The position numbers and the translations under genes are program-made. 64,000 nucleotides of DNA, taken from Agriotes lineatus (Eukaryota; Arthropoda; Insecta; Coleoptera; Elateridae). The notes below the pieces were generated by a model. That model had not been told where the DNA came from. It did not search any database and was given only the letters and a program-made list of their open reading frames with translations. The stretch covers positions 248,001-312,000 of the forward strand of contig CALNHX010000282.1 in the NCBI GenBank assembly GCA_940337035.1, in the 5' to 3' direction. Numbering within the stretch: the first letter of the stretch is position 1; each line of letters begins with the position of its first letter. Of this stretch, positions 36,691 to 48,300 are shown one piece after another.

Positions 36691-37697
36691 AATGATGGTA
36701 TGCTGGCAAGCGGTTCTATATAATCCAATAGTTATGTTTTAAACATAATTCAATGGAAATAATAACTGAATTGGTTATGGTTTAATCATTAAAAATGTTA
36801 ATATTAGATAAAATAAAGCAGTTGTTTAATAAAACGATATGTCAAGATAAGAGTTTATTGAGTTTTTTGGTGAACATGATTAACTTAAATTAGTATGAGA
36901 GACTAGTAACGGAATAGAAATGTTAACAGATTGCTTTTATATCAGTACAAGGTGATGCCATATTTAATATGCTAACGCAAGTTTACTGTGAAATGACGTT
37001 AAAAGTAATGCGTAATAGCTATTAATACCTGTTAACATTAATTTTGAATTATAAGTGGTTTAAAAGGAGGTACCGGTAATCGCATAAAGTGTATAAATGA
37101 TTACAAGGAAGTTTGTACTATTGCTACCAAAAAAAACTAGGACAACGTTTTTTTAGCTGTGTGAATCTGAATTTTTAATTGCCAACTGATATGTGATTAA
37201 CTTTCAAATTATTTCAAAACGTCACTGTCAATCATGCCTAAAGCAAGTTCAGTTTCAAAAGCTAGGAGTAATGCTGGCATACAAAACGGTGTAACTATTC
37301 AGCAAATTGCATGTTGATTTAGTTTTATAACTATTCTGTATTGTAGCTTTTGATATTAAAATGTTATGACATGTACATAATTCTAACCTGTCATATGACA
37401 GTTTCTTAAGGTCATTTAATCAACTAAAACAATAAAAATGCATGGCTAATGGATTTGGAGGTTGTCCTAGTTTTTTGTGGTACCAATAGTACATGAATTA
37501 CACAAACAATATATAACTGAATATAAGAAACAAGGTACCTCCAAGCTAGATTGGAAGCGTAAACTGAGGAGAATCAGTAAAATGTGTTTAAGTGAACTGT
37601 CAAATTGTGACATTTTAAAAATTATAGTCGAATCTGGTAGTAAGTATAAAAATAAAGATATCAGTTGTTAGGTAATAAATTAAATAAGAAATATCAA
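36690..37697. repeat. R1 copy 3, interrupted by a MITE and cut by the PLE
   Basis: Homology to R1 copies 1 and 2 includes AGAGACTAGTAACGGAAT, ATCAGTACAAGGTGATG, AAGTGGTTTAAAAGGAGGTA and, after the MITE, GAATATAAGAAACAAGGTACC. The copy stops at the left terminus of the PLE (37698). The rest of R1 is not found beyond the PLE or the LTR element to its right. Confidence 0.6.
37127..37480. mobile_element. mariner-type MITE in R1 copy 3
   Basis: A terminal inverted repeat of about 20 bp (left CCAAAAAAAACTAGGACAAC, right GTTGTCCTAGTTTTTTGTGG) is flanked by TA at 37125-37126 and 37481-37482. It is 354 bp long with no transposase. R1 homology continues on both sides, which confirms an insertion. Confidence 0.85.
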
Positions 37698-37829
37698 TGT
37701 GTAAATTTGTTGGTTACAGCTGTATTTAGTTGCAATTTGAAAAAGAAAAGAAGAAAATACAATTCATAATGTCTTGTATCTTCTTTCTATTCTTAGAAGA
37801 AAAATTCAGCTAAAATTTTTAAATACGAT
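37698..37829 (-). repeat. PLE terminal direct repeat, 3' copy
   Basis: It matches 42238-42369 with one difference (TATCTTC against TATCCTC). It shares TGTGTAAATTTGTTGG at one edge and AAATACGAT at the other. Confidence 0.85.
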
Positions 37830-37877
37830 GCTAATCGTTTAGATTGGATTAGTTGAGTCAAAAGGCAATTTTTTAAA

Positions 37878-37916
37878 AATTAACGTTTCGCTAATGTATT
37901 TAGCTTCTTCAGAATT
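37878..37916 (-). ncRNA. hammerhead-ribozyme-like motif in the PLE 3' region
   Basis: On the minus strand the order is AAUU (stem I), the CUGAAGA core (37912 down to 37906), one unpaired A, stem II GCUAA/UUAGC around a 5-nt loop, GAAA, a minimal ACGU stem III, GUU as the cleavage triplet (H=U is allowed), and AAUU closing stem I. The layout, including one unpaired base after the core, is the same as in the PLE fragment at 6005-6045, although the paired sequences differ. Such covariation supports a conserved RNA fold. Activity is untested, and stem I is only about 4 bp. Confidence 0.6.
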
Positions 37917-38000
37917 AAAACATGTTAAAAGTTATTGACATATTACATTTAAAATATTTGGCACTTGTTGGTATTAATCTATAAAATAACAGAGATTTAA

Positions 38001-38166
38001 TTAGGTTTGTGAAAGAATAAAACTTCCTTTTGTTTGTTACCATTTTATGAATTATTCCTATTCTTTGGTAAGAGGTTGATAAATTAGGTTTGTGAAAGAA
38101 TAAAACTTCCTTTTGTTTGTTACCATTTTATGAATTATTCCTATTCTTTGGTAAGAGGTTGATAAA
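38001..38166. repeat. 83-bp tandem duplication in the PLE 3' region
   Basis: Two head-to-tail copies (38001-38083 and 38084-38166) appear identical. Each begins TTAGGTTTGTGAAAGAATAA and ends GTAAGAGGTTGATAAA. Confidence 0.9.
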
Positions 38167-39565
38167 TTAGTGATGTATATTAAAGATAAGCTTTCCTTGA
38201 ACTTCACCATTTGTGCTAGAAATATTATGAAAATTAGATTTTATGAAACCACATTAAACATTATTGTGTAACTTACGTGGGAAAGTGATTCTGTTGTTTT
38301 AATGGTTATGTTTGGCAGAAATAATTTATCTCGATTAATAGTTTTTTTTTAAATAAAAAAAAAACATGATTTAGTTTCGTCTGTGTTTTGTATTACTTTC
38401 TTCTAATTTTTATATTATTTTTCTTTTTTCTGGTTAATGGTCGTGTTCGTTGCAATATTTTGTTTGTGAGATAAACAATATTTAGGTTATTTGTTAAATA
38501 CTTAGTAATTCTGGAAAGTTTTTGTCCTTCTGGAAAGAGAAAGTTTAATAAATGTTGTTTCAAAGGGGTTATTTGGTAAAAACTGACCTTTATTATGTAA
38601 TTAGGTTTTCATATGGAGTTGGAATATTTGTTTTATAAATAGTTGTATTTGTCAGGATTAATTTACCTCGATTAAGGGTCTTTATAATCATAATTTGGTT
38701 TCGTCTGTGTGTTGTGTTTGTTTCTTTTAGTTTTTATATTATTTTTCCTCTTTTCAGGTCAAAAATCGTGTTCGTTACAACACAGTGTTAGGGAGGTGAA
38801 CAGTATTTAGGTTATTTGTTGAAAACTTATTTCTGGGCGGTTTTTGCCATTCTGGAACGGAAAAATTTTTATACTCATTGTTTTAATGGGATTATATAGT
38901 GAAAACTGACCTTTAGTTTGGAGTTAAATTTTCGTATGGAAGTGGAGTACTTGTTTTTTAATTCTAAGTATTACTATTTGTTTAGCAAAATTGATAAGGT
39001 TTGGCCATTTTGTATTTCCGTGAACGTTGTTGGTTGTATATTGTTATGAATAATTTTCCTTTTTATTGGATTTCTTGGGAGGTATTCTGAAATTGATAGT
39101 GGTTTGATAGAATGTATGTTGGTTGAGTTTTTATTTACTTACGTGGGTGGAAATGGAGATTTAACATCAGTTGTATGAGGTGTTTTAAAAATAGTGACCA
39201 TTAATCTGCCATTACATTTTCGTGCGAGTGCGTGACGTATTAGGTCTTATCCCAAAAGTTAAAATCTCATTTGTTCGAAAATTCAATTACTATGTTTTTC
39301 TGAAATGATTTTTGTGGTTTGTGGAGTATTATTTTTAAATTCTAATTTGTTTATATTAGTAAGATATTGAAAAAAGTGAAAGTTAGATTGACAGTTTTTG
39401 TTTCCGTTTTTGTTTTGTTTTGTGATTTTTTTTCTTCCTTTTTTTGCCCCATCCTTCTTTCTTTATTCCTAACATTTTAAACACAGTTTCTAAAAAAATT
39501 TTTATGAGATGAAAAATGAAAAATTAAATAAGTTATATTAATTTTTAAATGTTTTTCTTTTTTTT

Positions 39566-42106
39566 TTAAATGTTGTCATAAGTATTGTTTAATGTTTCGG
39601 TGTCAGTTTTGTAATTAATGGCATTTGGTGATTTTTTGATTTCTATACATTCTAAAAATAGACGTTTTTTTAAATGTGATTCAGTTTGTAATATTTTCGG
39701 GCTTTCTAAATTGAAACTGTGTAGGTTGTTGATTGCATGGTCAGATAGGGCAGTGTTTGGTTTATGAGGTGTTAACATCTGAGTTCTAATTGATTGTTGG
39801 TGTTGTTTCATTCGTTTTTCAATGTATTGTTTTGTTTGACCTATGTATGCTACGTCACAGTCGTTACAATCGACTTGGTATATTACATGTGATTTTAATT
39901 TTGGGTTTGTTTTGTCTTTTAAGTTTTTATAGATTAATTTTTGAAGGGTGTTATGGTTTTTGAAGGCAGTATTGATTTGGTTTTTTTTAGTTCTTTTTCA
40001 ATATTTTCAGATAGTCCTGGTATGTAAGGTATTGTAGTGTAATATTTTTTTCCCTTTGATAATTGTTGAATTCGTCGTTTAAAAAGTTTGGTTGTAGGTT
40101 TATTGAGTTGTTTTGGTCATTACGTTTTTTTAAAATGTTAATTCTAGTTTTAATGTTTCTGTTAATGAAGTTAAGTGGATAATCATTTGATAATAGTATA
40201 TTTGTGATAATTTTTATATTGGATTTATGATGTTTTTTGTTTGATAGTAGAATTGCACGGTCAACTAGTCCTGCTATTACACTTTTTTATATTTTATCGT
40301 GGTGTTAGAGTTGAAATTTAAGTATCTATCTGTTTTAGTTGGTTTTCTATACCAATTGGTGCTAATAATGCCATTTTCTTCTCTTGTTAAGGTTAAATCG
40401 AGGAAGTTTATTGATTTATTTTTGTTTTCGTTTTCAATGGTGAATTTTAGTCTTGGGTGGAAGTTGTTAAATTTTTGAAAAATTGTTATTTGATTTTTGT
40501 TTGCTCCCATTATGATGTCATCGACATATCTTTGGTAAAAAGAAATATTTTGGTTATTTTTGACAAGTTTTTCTTCTAAATCCATTAATACTAATTCGGC
40601 GATAGTACTAGATATTGGTTAGCCCATTGGTACTCCAAATTTATGACTGTATATATTGTTTTTGTAAGAGAAATATGTATTATTGAGGATGAATTTTAAT
40701 GCATTGAGGAAATCAATTTTTGGTATATTTGTGAACTCGGATATTTCATTCCAATGGTTTTCGACAGATAGAATTGCAAGTTCTATCGGTATGTTGGTAT
40801 ATAATGATACTACGTCAAATGAGAGTAGGATATTATTTTTAGGTAATTTTTGGTTATTAATATTGTCTTTGAAGGACCAGGAATCTCTAACACTGAATTT
40901 GTTTTTATTAGTAATATTAGTTAATATTTTTCCAAAGTATTTGGATAGTTTGTAAGTGGGACTCATGTACGAGGCTACAATGGGCCTTAGTGGAAAGTTT
41001 GTTTTATGAAGTTTTGGTAGTCCATAAATTAGAGGTGGTGTGCCATTATGTGAAATGAGCTGTTTGTACTCATTGGTATTTATATAATTATTTGTTAATA
41101 GGTTTTTTACTATTTTGTTGTTTTGTGTTTGTAAATTTTGTGTTGGGTCTTTTTTTTCCTTTGAGTATGTTTCTTTATCGTTTAGTAGTTCTTCCATTTT
41201 AGCATTGTACATGTTGTTGGTTAAAATTACGGTTTTTTGTGTTTTATCAGCTTTAGTTATGATTATGTTAGGGTTATTTTTTAGGAAATTTTTTGTTTCA
41301 TTTATTTTGTTTAGTAATTCTCTATTTGATTTTTGTTCTGTTATTGGTATTTTGCATTTGTTGGGTTTATTTTTAAAATTTGTAATGATGTTGCAGATAT
41401 TAGCACGAGTGGTGTTTTGTTTTTCTTCATTTAAATTTATTAGAGTATTTTCTATGTTTATTATAAATTGTTCGTATGGAATTTTATTTGGGTCAAACAC
41501 ATTAAAGTTAGGTCCATAACTAAGTATTTCTTGGACGTTTTTTGGTATACTTGTATTAGTTAAATTTTGAATCCAGTTGTTTTCTGGTTTGTTGGTGAGT
41601 TGGATAAATGAGTTTGGTATTAATAGGTTCTGTTTTTTTGTTGTTTGTTCTTGGGTAAGTGAATGAATTTTCTTTTTATGTTTGTTAGTGATTTGATTTT
41701 TCAGTTTGGTGTAATGTGGGTTTTTTTTTGTAAGGAATTCACTTATTAAATTTTTTGGGCAATTTAGTTCTAGAAGGTTTCTACAAGTATTAATTTTTTG
41801 TTTAAGGTGGTTTTTTGTTGTGCAGGCATCGTTTATTAAAATTGAAATTATTTTGTTGGTGAAATTCAATTTACTGTTGTGAAATTTATTAAAATTGTTT
41901 ATATTTTGAAATATTATATTTTTAAATTTTTTTTGTAAAAATTTAGGGATTAAGGAAGATTTCTTACATGCTGTTAGGAAGTTTATTTTCTCACTCACCT
42001 TTACAAAGGATTTGTTGTGGTGATCCAAGTTCCGGAAGCATTGGCATACTTCTTTTCCCAGTAGGTTGTTTATCTTGCTGTAGAATGTTTCAGTTGGTGT
42101 GGCCAT
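39566..42106 (-). pseudogene. PLE polyprotein: reverse transcriptase and GIY-YIG endonuclease, disrupted
   Basis: The long frame starts at 42106 and runs to a nonsense codon at about 40619. It has a basic N-terminal region and the PLE reverse-transcriptase motifs KADKTQKTVIL, YGLPKLHK, RPIVAS, SFDVVSLYTNIP and FGVPMG. Coding similarity continues directly after the stop (PISSTIAELV), with the catalytic YVDD box (FYQRYVDDIIMG, about 40535) and NFLDLTLTR. It breaks again near 40277, probably by frameshift. A further break near 40000 precedes the endonuclease block, which has a CNDC zinc-type pair and VIYQVDC...AYIGQTK, the GIY-YIG signature. At least three lesions make it inactive. It is AT-rich and Asn/Lys-heavy, unlike the Gypsy genes beside it. 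Confidence 0.85.
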
Positions 42107-42237
42107 TGTTGAAAAATTTTTTTTGTTTATTAGGTGGTGCCTTTATATTAAGTTGGGAGGGAGAAAAATAACAATAGTGAAGCAAATTCTAAAAGAATTT
42201 GTGTTAAAATCACTTCTTTTTTGTGATTTTAGATATT

Positions 42238-42369
42238 TGTGTAAATTTGTTGGTTACAGCTGTATTTAGTTGCAATTTGAAAAAGAAAAGAAGAAAATAC
42301 AATTCATAATGTCTTGTATCCTCTTTCTATTCTTAGAAGAAAAATTCAGCTAAAATTTTTAAATACGAT
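42238..42369 (-). repeat. PLE terminal direct repeat, 5' copy (cut at the Gypsy LTR)
   Basis: This is the same 132 bp as 37698-37829. It stops at base 42369, next to the TGAAACA start of the Gypsy LTR. Confidence 0.85.
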
Positions 42370-43770
42370 TGAAACAAATCTTTAGCTCCTGCTATTTGTT
42401 TCGCCATTTATTTATTCTTTTCTGGGCCAGCCTGTACATTCCCACTTGAATTATTTTCGCTGTATTTCGAATAATATCAAGTTTTGTCCGCGCGAAGGCG
42501 CTAGATTTGGTTTTCCCGAATTCACTTGTTATCGCTTTACGCCAGCGAACAGCGATTCGATTATTTTGGGCCATTTGATTTTCGCTTTCTGTAGAAGTAA
42601 CTTGCTTCTTCGAAGGTATTCCCACGTGCTACAGCACTAATTAATAATTAATTTCGTTAGTGAGCTGATAACTAAATCAGGTATGTTTACGCTAATTGCT
42701 TGTTATCCATTTTAGTAATTTCTATTTCTTATCAGCTTTTAGTTACCGCTTTTAGTTACCACTTTCGAGTAACTCTTTTAAACGCCGTTTTTGAGCGACT
42801 GGTTATGCTATTTGGCATCATAATTGGTAATCTTGGACCCCTCACAACTTCCTCTGGAATGCCATTTTGGGGGCTTGCCGTCTGTAACACCGAGTGCCTG
42901 TCCTTTTATCAACTTTAGCCACGAGGTCTGCGCTGTTGGTGATTGTTACATTAAGATAATCCTGGACCAATTCAACGCATGCCACCGGCGTTTCTTTCAA
43001 TCCAGGTTAGTCTTATTTCAACGCCCACGAATTATTGGCTGAATCGATTTTTTCACAACGCTTCAAATTTATAATTTACTAATTTAAAACTACGCCTTAT
43101 AAATCCAAAACGAAATGTACTAACCATTCATAAATCTGTGTCTCATAAATCTAAAACATAATGTATCAATTGTTCCCTAATTTACAATTTACAAATTTAT
43201 AATTTTACTAATTGAATACATATTAAGAATTTTGTAAAAAAAGTGCTTCACGCTATTTTATTATCATTACCGAGATAACGGATAATACACACAGACAGTG
43301 ATAAGCTTATCCCTTCAGTGAATTGCATTCAAATTCAATCTAATAGCCTAAAGGAGGTTCACATATTTTCGCTGTGCGTGTCGCATTTTCAGCACGTATA
43401 ATTTATTGTATTCAGGTTATTTAATATTGTGATAAACGATTTTTCGACGCATTATTGATGTTGCCACCAAACATGATCTGCTGATTAATAAACTTAATTG
43501 TTTGTTATTTTCTTATTTATTTCTTGAAATCTGTGATTTCTGGCGCCCTGTGTTTTTTTTTACTATTATTAAAAGAGCTTGCAGCAGCTCAGCTGATGAT
43601 AGAAATCTGCGACCCAAGGCCATCGACTTTGACGCTAGCTAGGCCATTGCGGTAAGTAAGAAACATTTCAGAGCTACCGTGGTGTATAAATGATAAGGGG
43701 GTTGATCTGCGATTGTACTACCATTGGTTATTATTAGTAATCAATCGCAGGTTGGCTTTTTTATTGTTTC
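42370..43770 (+). repeat. 5' LTR of the outer Gypsy element
   Basis: It runs TGAAACAAATC...ATTGTTTCA and matches the split 3' LTR throughout. It supplies the intact reference for the target of the nested element (GAATAC-A-TATTAAG near 43215). CTGACGCCAACGAGTGGGG follows directly; I could not match it to a tRNA primer site with confidence. Confidence 0.9.
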
Positions 43771-43866
43771 ACTGACGCCAACGAGTGGGGCTCTCGACTT
43801 TGGTATTACATCAGCTGTGCAACCTGCAATTCTCATTTAATATTTTGACAAAATTATCTATTTAAA

Positions 43867-45390
43867 ATGAATGTTAACGCACTTCGTGTTGATGAGCTGC
43901 TTTACGAACTACTGTTCAGGGGTTTAGATAGAGACACCGTGGAAGGTATGAACGTCGACCAACGTCGTAGAACCTTACGTGCTAAGTTGTTACTCGAAAA
44001 GGCTGACCCTACGCTGCTTAACGCTTATCAATTAGTGGCACCCTTCGATGTACAATTAGAACTTGATACTTGTAAAGGCAAACTAACTGAACTTTCGGTA
44101 TTAGTTACTGCTTTCTCTGCTGCACCTTGCAATTCTGAATTTGCTCGGCTCGATACGCGGCTAACGCATTTGTATTCACGACTAACCAGGTTACAACCTT
44201 CTTCTAAATTAGAACAGGAGCATGCTACCCTTACCAGTCAATGCTTAGATTTATTACAGTCACTTAGTAATGAGCATGACGATTCGCAATTACAAGTAGA
44301 TCCTTTGCCTTCAAATGTTGATGCCACTAATTTTGTCGATTCTGTTAATACAGTAGCTCCACCTAATTCTGACACTATTGAACCTATGGCAGATAATATT
44401 GTTGACAACCCTAACATAACTGAAGCCGCCGGTTTAGCTTCATCTACGTTCCAACGACCTAGGGTATCTTTTTCTAATGAGCACGTACATCCGTATCCTC
44501 CTTTTACACAACAACCTAGTATGTCCGCTACTGCTAATTTGCGAACTGAACTAGACCAAATTAATTACTCTACGACGTCTTTTCCTAGACATGTAGGTTT
44601 AGTTTCTGTACCGGTATGCAAATGGGGTTTATCATTTAATGGAGACACTACGACTATGGGGGTAAATTCTTTCTTACAACGTGTCGAAGAACTTAGGGTA
44701 GCGCGTAACATTTCATACGACCAATTATTTTCTAGTGCTGTTGACCTTTTCTCGGGTCGTGGGTTAGTATGGTACCGTGCTATGCATCACCGGGTTTCAA
44801 ACTGGCACGACTTGGTAGCTAGGTTGCGATCTGATTTTTTGCCTACTGATTTTGATGAGGAATTATGGGACGAAATTAGGAAGCGTAAGCAGGGGGCCGA
44901 TGAAAAACCCTCACTTTTTATTGCTGTGCTGCTTAATTTATTTGATCGTTTACTCATTAAACCATCCGAATCAGTTCAACTTAAGCATATTATGAAAAAC
45001 TTGCAACCTTTTTACGCTACTCAATTATCCTTAACAGTAGTCCACGATATTGAACACCTTGCATTTCTGTGTAAAAAGCTGGAAGATGTTAAGATTCAGA
45101 ATATTAAATACCGCAATCCTGCTGCTGCCTCATCCTTGCAACTGGAACCTGACTTGGCCTACCAGCCTACTCCTAAAAAACCTGTGACACAGACTGCACA
45201 AATGACAATTAAACATTCTGGTCCTAGAGCTAACCGTGCGAAAAGTACAACCACTTGTTGGAACTGCCGTAAATTAGGCCATACTTTCCATACTTGCTCG
45301 GCAGATAAGACTATTTTTTGCTATATTTGCGGTCATGCAAATAGTTATTTTGCTACTTGTCCTAAATGCCATCCAAAAAACGCAAAGTAA
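43867..45390 (+). CDS. Gag of the outer Gypsy element
   Basis: This is the 507-aa structural protein of the retrotransposon particle. The N-terminal 120 residues are helical in composition, followed by a low-complexity Pro/Asn/Asp linker. A capsid-like region of about residues 245-400 contains FLQRVEELR, WHDLVARLRSDFLP and ELWDEIRKRKQGADE. Two zinc knuckles lie near the C-terminus: CWNCRKLGHTFHTC is a proper CCHC, whereas CYICGHANSYFATC has Ser where His is expected. The first ATG after the LTR gives the start. The end overlaps pol by 25 bases in the -1 frame, with a slippery heptamer at 45375-45381. The frame is undisturbed, so the gene may still be expressed. Confidence 0.9.
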   Translation: MNVNALRVDELLYELLFRGLDRDTVEGMNVDQRRRTLRAKLLLEKADPTLLNAYQLVAPFDVQLELDTCKGKLTELSVLVTAFSAAPCNSEFARLDTRLTHLYSRLTRLQPSSKLEQEHATLTSQCLDLLQSLSNEHDDSQLQVDPLPSNVDATNFVDSVNTVAPPNSDTIEPMADNIVDNPNITEAAGLASSTFQRPRVSFSNEHVHPYPPFTQQPSMSATANLRTELDQINYSTTSFPRHVGLVSVPVCKWGLSFNGDTTTMGVNSFLQRVEELRVARNISYDQLFSSAVDLFSGRGLVWYRAMHHRVSNWHDLVARLRSDFLPTDFDEELWDEIRKRKQGADEKPSLFIAVLLNLFDRLLIKPSESVQLKHIMKNLQPFYATQLSLTVVHDIEHLAFLCKKLEDVKIQNIKYRNPAAASSLQLEPDLAYQPTPKKPVTQTAQMTIKHSGPRANRAKSTTTCWNCRKLGHTFHTCSADKTIFCYICGHANSYFATCPKCHPKNAK

Positions 45391-48300
45391 AGGGTAGATA
45401 TCACAGCCGATCTATTCCTTATCCCTATTATACTAAGGCTGATACTTTATCTTGGGAATCTTGGTTACGAACTGTGAATGAATTTTGCCGTATGACTTGT
45501 AATACTTCAGCCACCTTTACTAAACAACTTTCTGACAACCGTCCTTATTTAACCATTTATATTAATGGCGAACCTATTCACGCTCTTTGCGATACAGGGG
45601 CCAATCAAACTTTAATTGGGCGCAACGGTCTATATTTACTTCAGAGACACGACCTCAAATTGTGTAACAATAAGTCTCCGCTTACCTTGACTACTGCTGA
45701 CGGTCAGCTACAAAATATTTTAGGTACTGTTGCCTTACCCATTACCATTGATGGTATTACTAGGTCCATCGATGCGGTTATTTGTGACTCAATTCCGTCT
45801 ACACTAATTTTAGGTGTTGATTTTTGCTACGCTTTTGGAGCAAAGACTGATTTTGTCGCTGGACGCTTCGATGTGGCTGAAACTTTTTCGCTGCAGACTA
45901 TTTGTGGCGTAGTTGATTTGTCAGTTCAACAAAAACTTTTACTAGACCAAGTTGTTGGGAAATTTGCTGAAATTTCTGGTCCTACTTTAGGCTTAACTAA
46001 TTTAGTTGTACACACTATTGATACGGGTGACGCATCTCCTATTAAGCAGAGATACTATCCTTTGTCTCCTGCTATGCAAGTCCATGCCGACCACGAACTT
46101 GATCGCTTGTTAGAGATGGGCATTATTCGTCCCTCGAAATCTCCTTGGAGTTCTCCAATGGTCTTAGTCAAAAAGAAAGATGGTTCATATCGACTTTGTT
46201 TCGATGGTCGAAAATTAAATTCGGTTACCAAGAAGGATGCTTATCCTTTACCATATTTAAATAGCATTCTTGATAAATTGCGCGATGCACGTTATCTTAC
46301 GTCCATCGATCTTAAGCAAGCTTTTCACCAAATTCCTCTGCATCCCGATTCGTGCGAGAAAACAGCTTTTACAGTCCCTAGACGTGGTTTGTTCGAGTTT
46401 ACAGTTGTACCGTTTGGGATCGCGAACGCACCAGCTAGTCAACAACGTCTCATGGATAGCATTTTTGGTCCGCTATTGGGTGAAAACATCTTCGTGTATC
46501 TAGACGATATTGTTATCGTGTCTGGAACCTTTAAAGAACACTTGGACACCTTAGAGCAAGTTTATACCCGTCTTAAAGACGCTAACTTAACTGTCAATAT
46601 CGACAAATGTCAATTTTGCCGTCCCAGTCTTACGTACCTCGGCTTTGTTGTCGATAAAAATGGTTTACGCACGGACCCTGATAAAATCTTGGCTATCACC
46701 AAATATCCTCAACCAAATACGGTGACCGAAGTCAAACGCTTTATTGGCTTAGCTTCTTGGTATCGTCGCTTCGTTCCAAATTTTGCCACTATTACTGCTC
46801 CTATTTCGGACCTAATTAAAGGTCGTATTAAAAAGCAGCGTGTGCATTGGACTGATGATGCTCTTAAATCATTTAATCAAATTAAATCTTGTTTGACCTC
46901 CGCTCCTGTTTTGAGTAGCCCAAATTTTTCGCTACCGTTCACGTTACAATGTGACGCCTCGAATTTTGGCCTCGGTTGTGTCCTTACACAAAATATTGAC
47001 GATGAGGAAAAGGTAATTGCTTATGCTTCACGTACCCTTAACAAGGCCGAACGCAATTATTCTGTCACAGAGAGAGAGTGTTTAGCTGTCATCTTTGGCA
47101 TTGAGAAATTTAGACCGTATATTGAAGGTACACATTTCACTGTGTTAACTGGCCACTATTCCTTATTGTGGCTTACTAATATGAAAGACCCCACTGGCCG
47201 TTTAGCCCGTTGGAGTGTTCGTTTGTCGCAATACGATTTTACAATTCAACACCGACAGGGCAAACATAATGTAGTTCCCGATGCCTTATCGCGAGCTCCT
47301 ATTCAGGTTTCCGCTCTAGAACTTGTTGATGGTGACTTAGACTCTTGGTACTTAAAAATGCTGGACCGCGTTCGCCAAAGTCCTAATCAATTTCCAACTT
47401 GGCGAATTGAAAATCATCGACTTTTTAAGTATGTTCCCAACCGTCATGCCATTGTTAGCAACTTAGTGGAATGGAAACAGGTGATACCTCGTTCTCGCCG
47501 AACTGAAATTTACAAACTCTTTCATGACAGTCCCACATCTGCTCACTTGGGTGGTTATAAAACCTTTTGTAAAATCTCCGAACAATATTACTGGCCTAAA
47601 ATGCGTGCCGATGTCATCCGTTACATACGCCATTGTGAAACTTGTGCTGCGAGTAAAGTTAGTCAACTTGCTAGACCTGGTTTAATGGGCCAAAATAAGA
47701 AGATTTTATACCCTTTTCAATGTTTGTCAATTGACATAATGGGTCCCTTACCTCGCACGAAAACTGGTAACACTTCTATCATAGTTGTATGTGATTGGCT
47801 AACCAAGTTTACCTTAGTTAAAGCTGTTCGCGCTGCCACTGCTAAAGCAGTAGCCAAGTTTCTGGAGAACGAAGTATTCCTTATTTTTGGTGTTCCTCAA
47901 ATATGTATGGTTGATAACGGACCACAATTTATAAGTTCCCAATTTAAAGCCTTGATGAAACAATACCAAGTTCAACAAGTTTGGTATAATGCTTCTTATC
48001 ATCCTCAAGTCAATTTTGTTGAGAGAGTTAACCGAGTTATCGGTACTGCTCTTCGTTCTTATGTTTCGGATAATCATCGTTCGTGGGACGAACATATTTA
48101 TCAAGTTGCACACGCTTTGCGTAACGCCGTTCATGAGGTGACGGGTTACACCCCTTCTTTCTTAAATTTTGGGAGGACTGTACCAGTTTCTGGGACTTAT
48201 TACGGTCGTCTTAAGAACTTCCAAGAAGAAGAATTATCTTTAGAAACTCGTGAAGACCTGGCTTCAGACGTTAACCAACTTTCTGAACTTTATCAAGACG

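Larger units (their letters stand above)
37698..42369 (-). mobile_element. Penelope-like retroelement with terminal direct repeats
   Basis: A 132-bp direct repeat (37698-37829 and 42238-42369, one visible mismatch) bounds a minus-strand PLE. PLEs often carry such pseudo-LTRs. Reading right to left are the partial 5' repeat, an RT ORF (42106-40277 with defects), a GIY-YIG endonuclease (about 39960-39566), an AT-rich 3' region with an 83-bp tandem duplication, a hammerhead-like motif (37878-37916) and the 3' repeat. The 5' repeat ends exactly where the Gypsy LTR begins, while the left copy continues beyond that point, so the LTR element truncates or rearranges the PLE. The element sits in R1 copy 3. 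Confidence 0.85.

Noticed and set aside
40683..41519. Plus-strand frames rich in Phe, Leu and Val
   Set aside because: They are antisense shadows of the Asn/Lys-rich PLE reverse transcriptase on the minus strand.
42392..42625. 77-codon antisense frame repeated almost exactly at 50649-50882
   Set aside because: Both copies lie in the two LTRs of the outer Gypsy element, so the conservation simply reflects LTR identity. No known protein motif was seen.
43541..43552. TGGCGCCCTGTG, resembling a tRNA-Lys primer-binding site
   Set aside because: It lies inside the repeated LTR (also present at about 55758), 220 bases before the LTR end, so it cannot be the primer site of this element.
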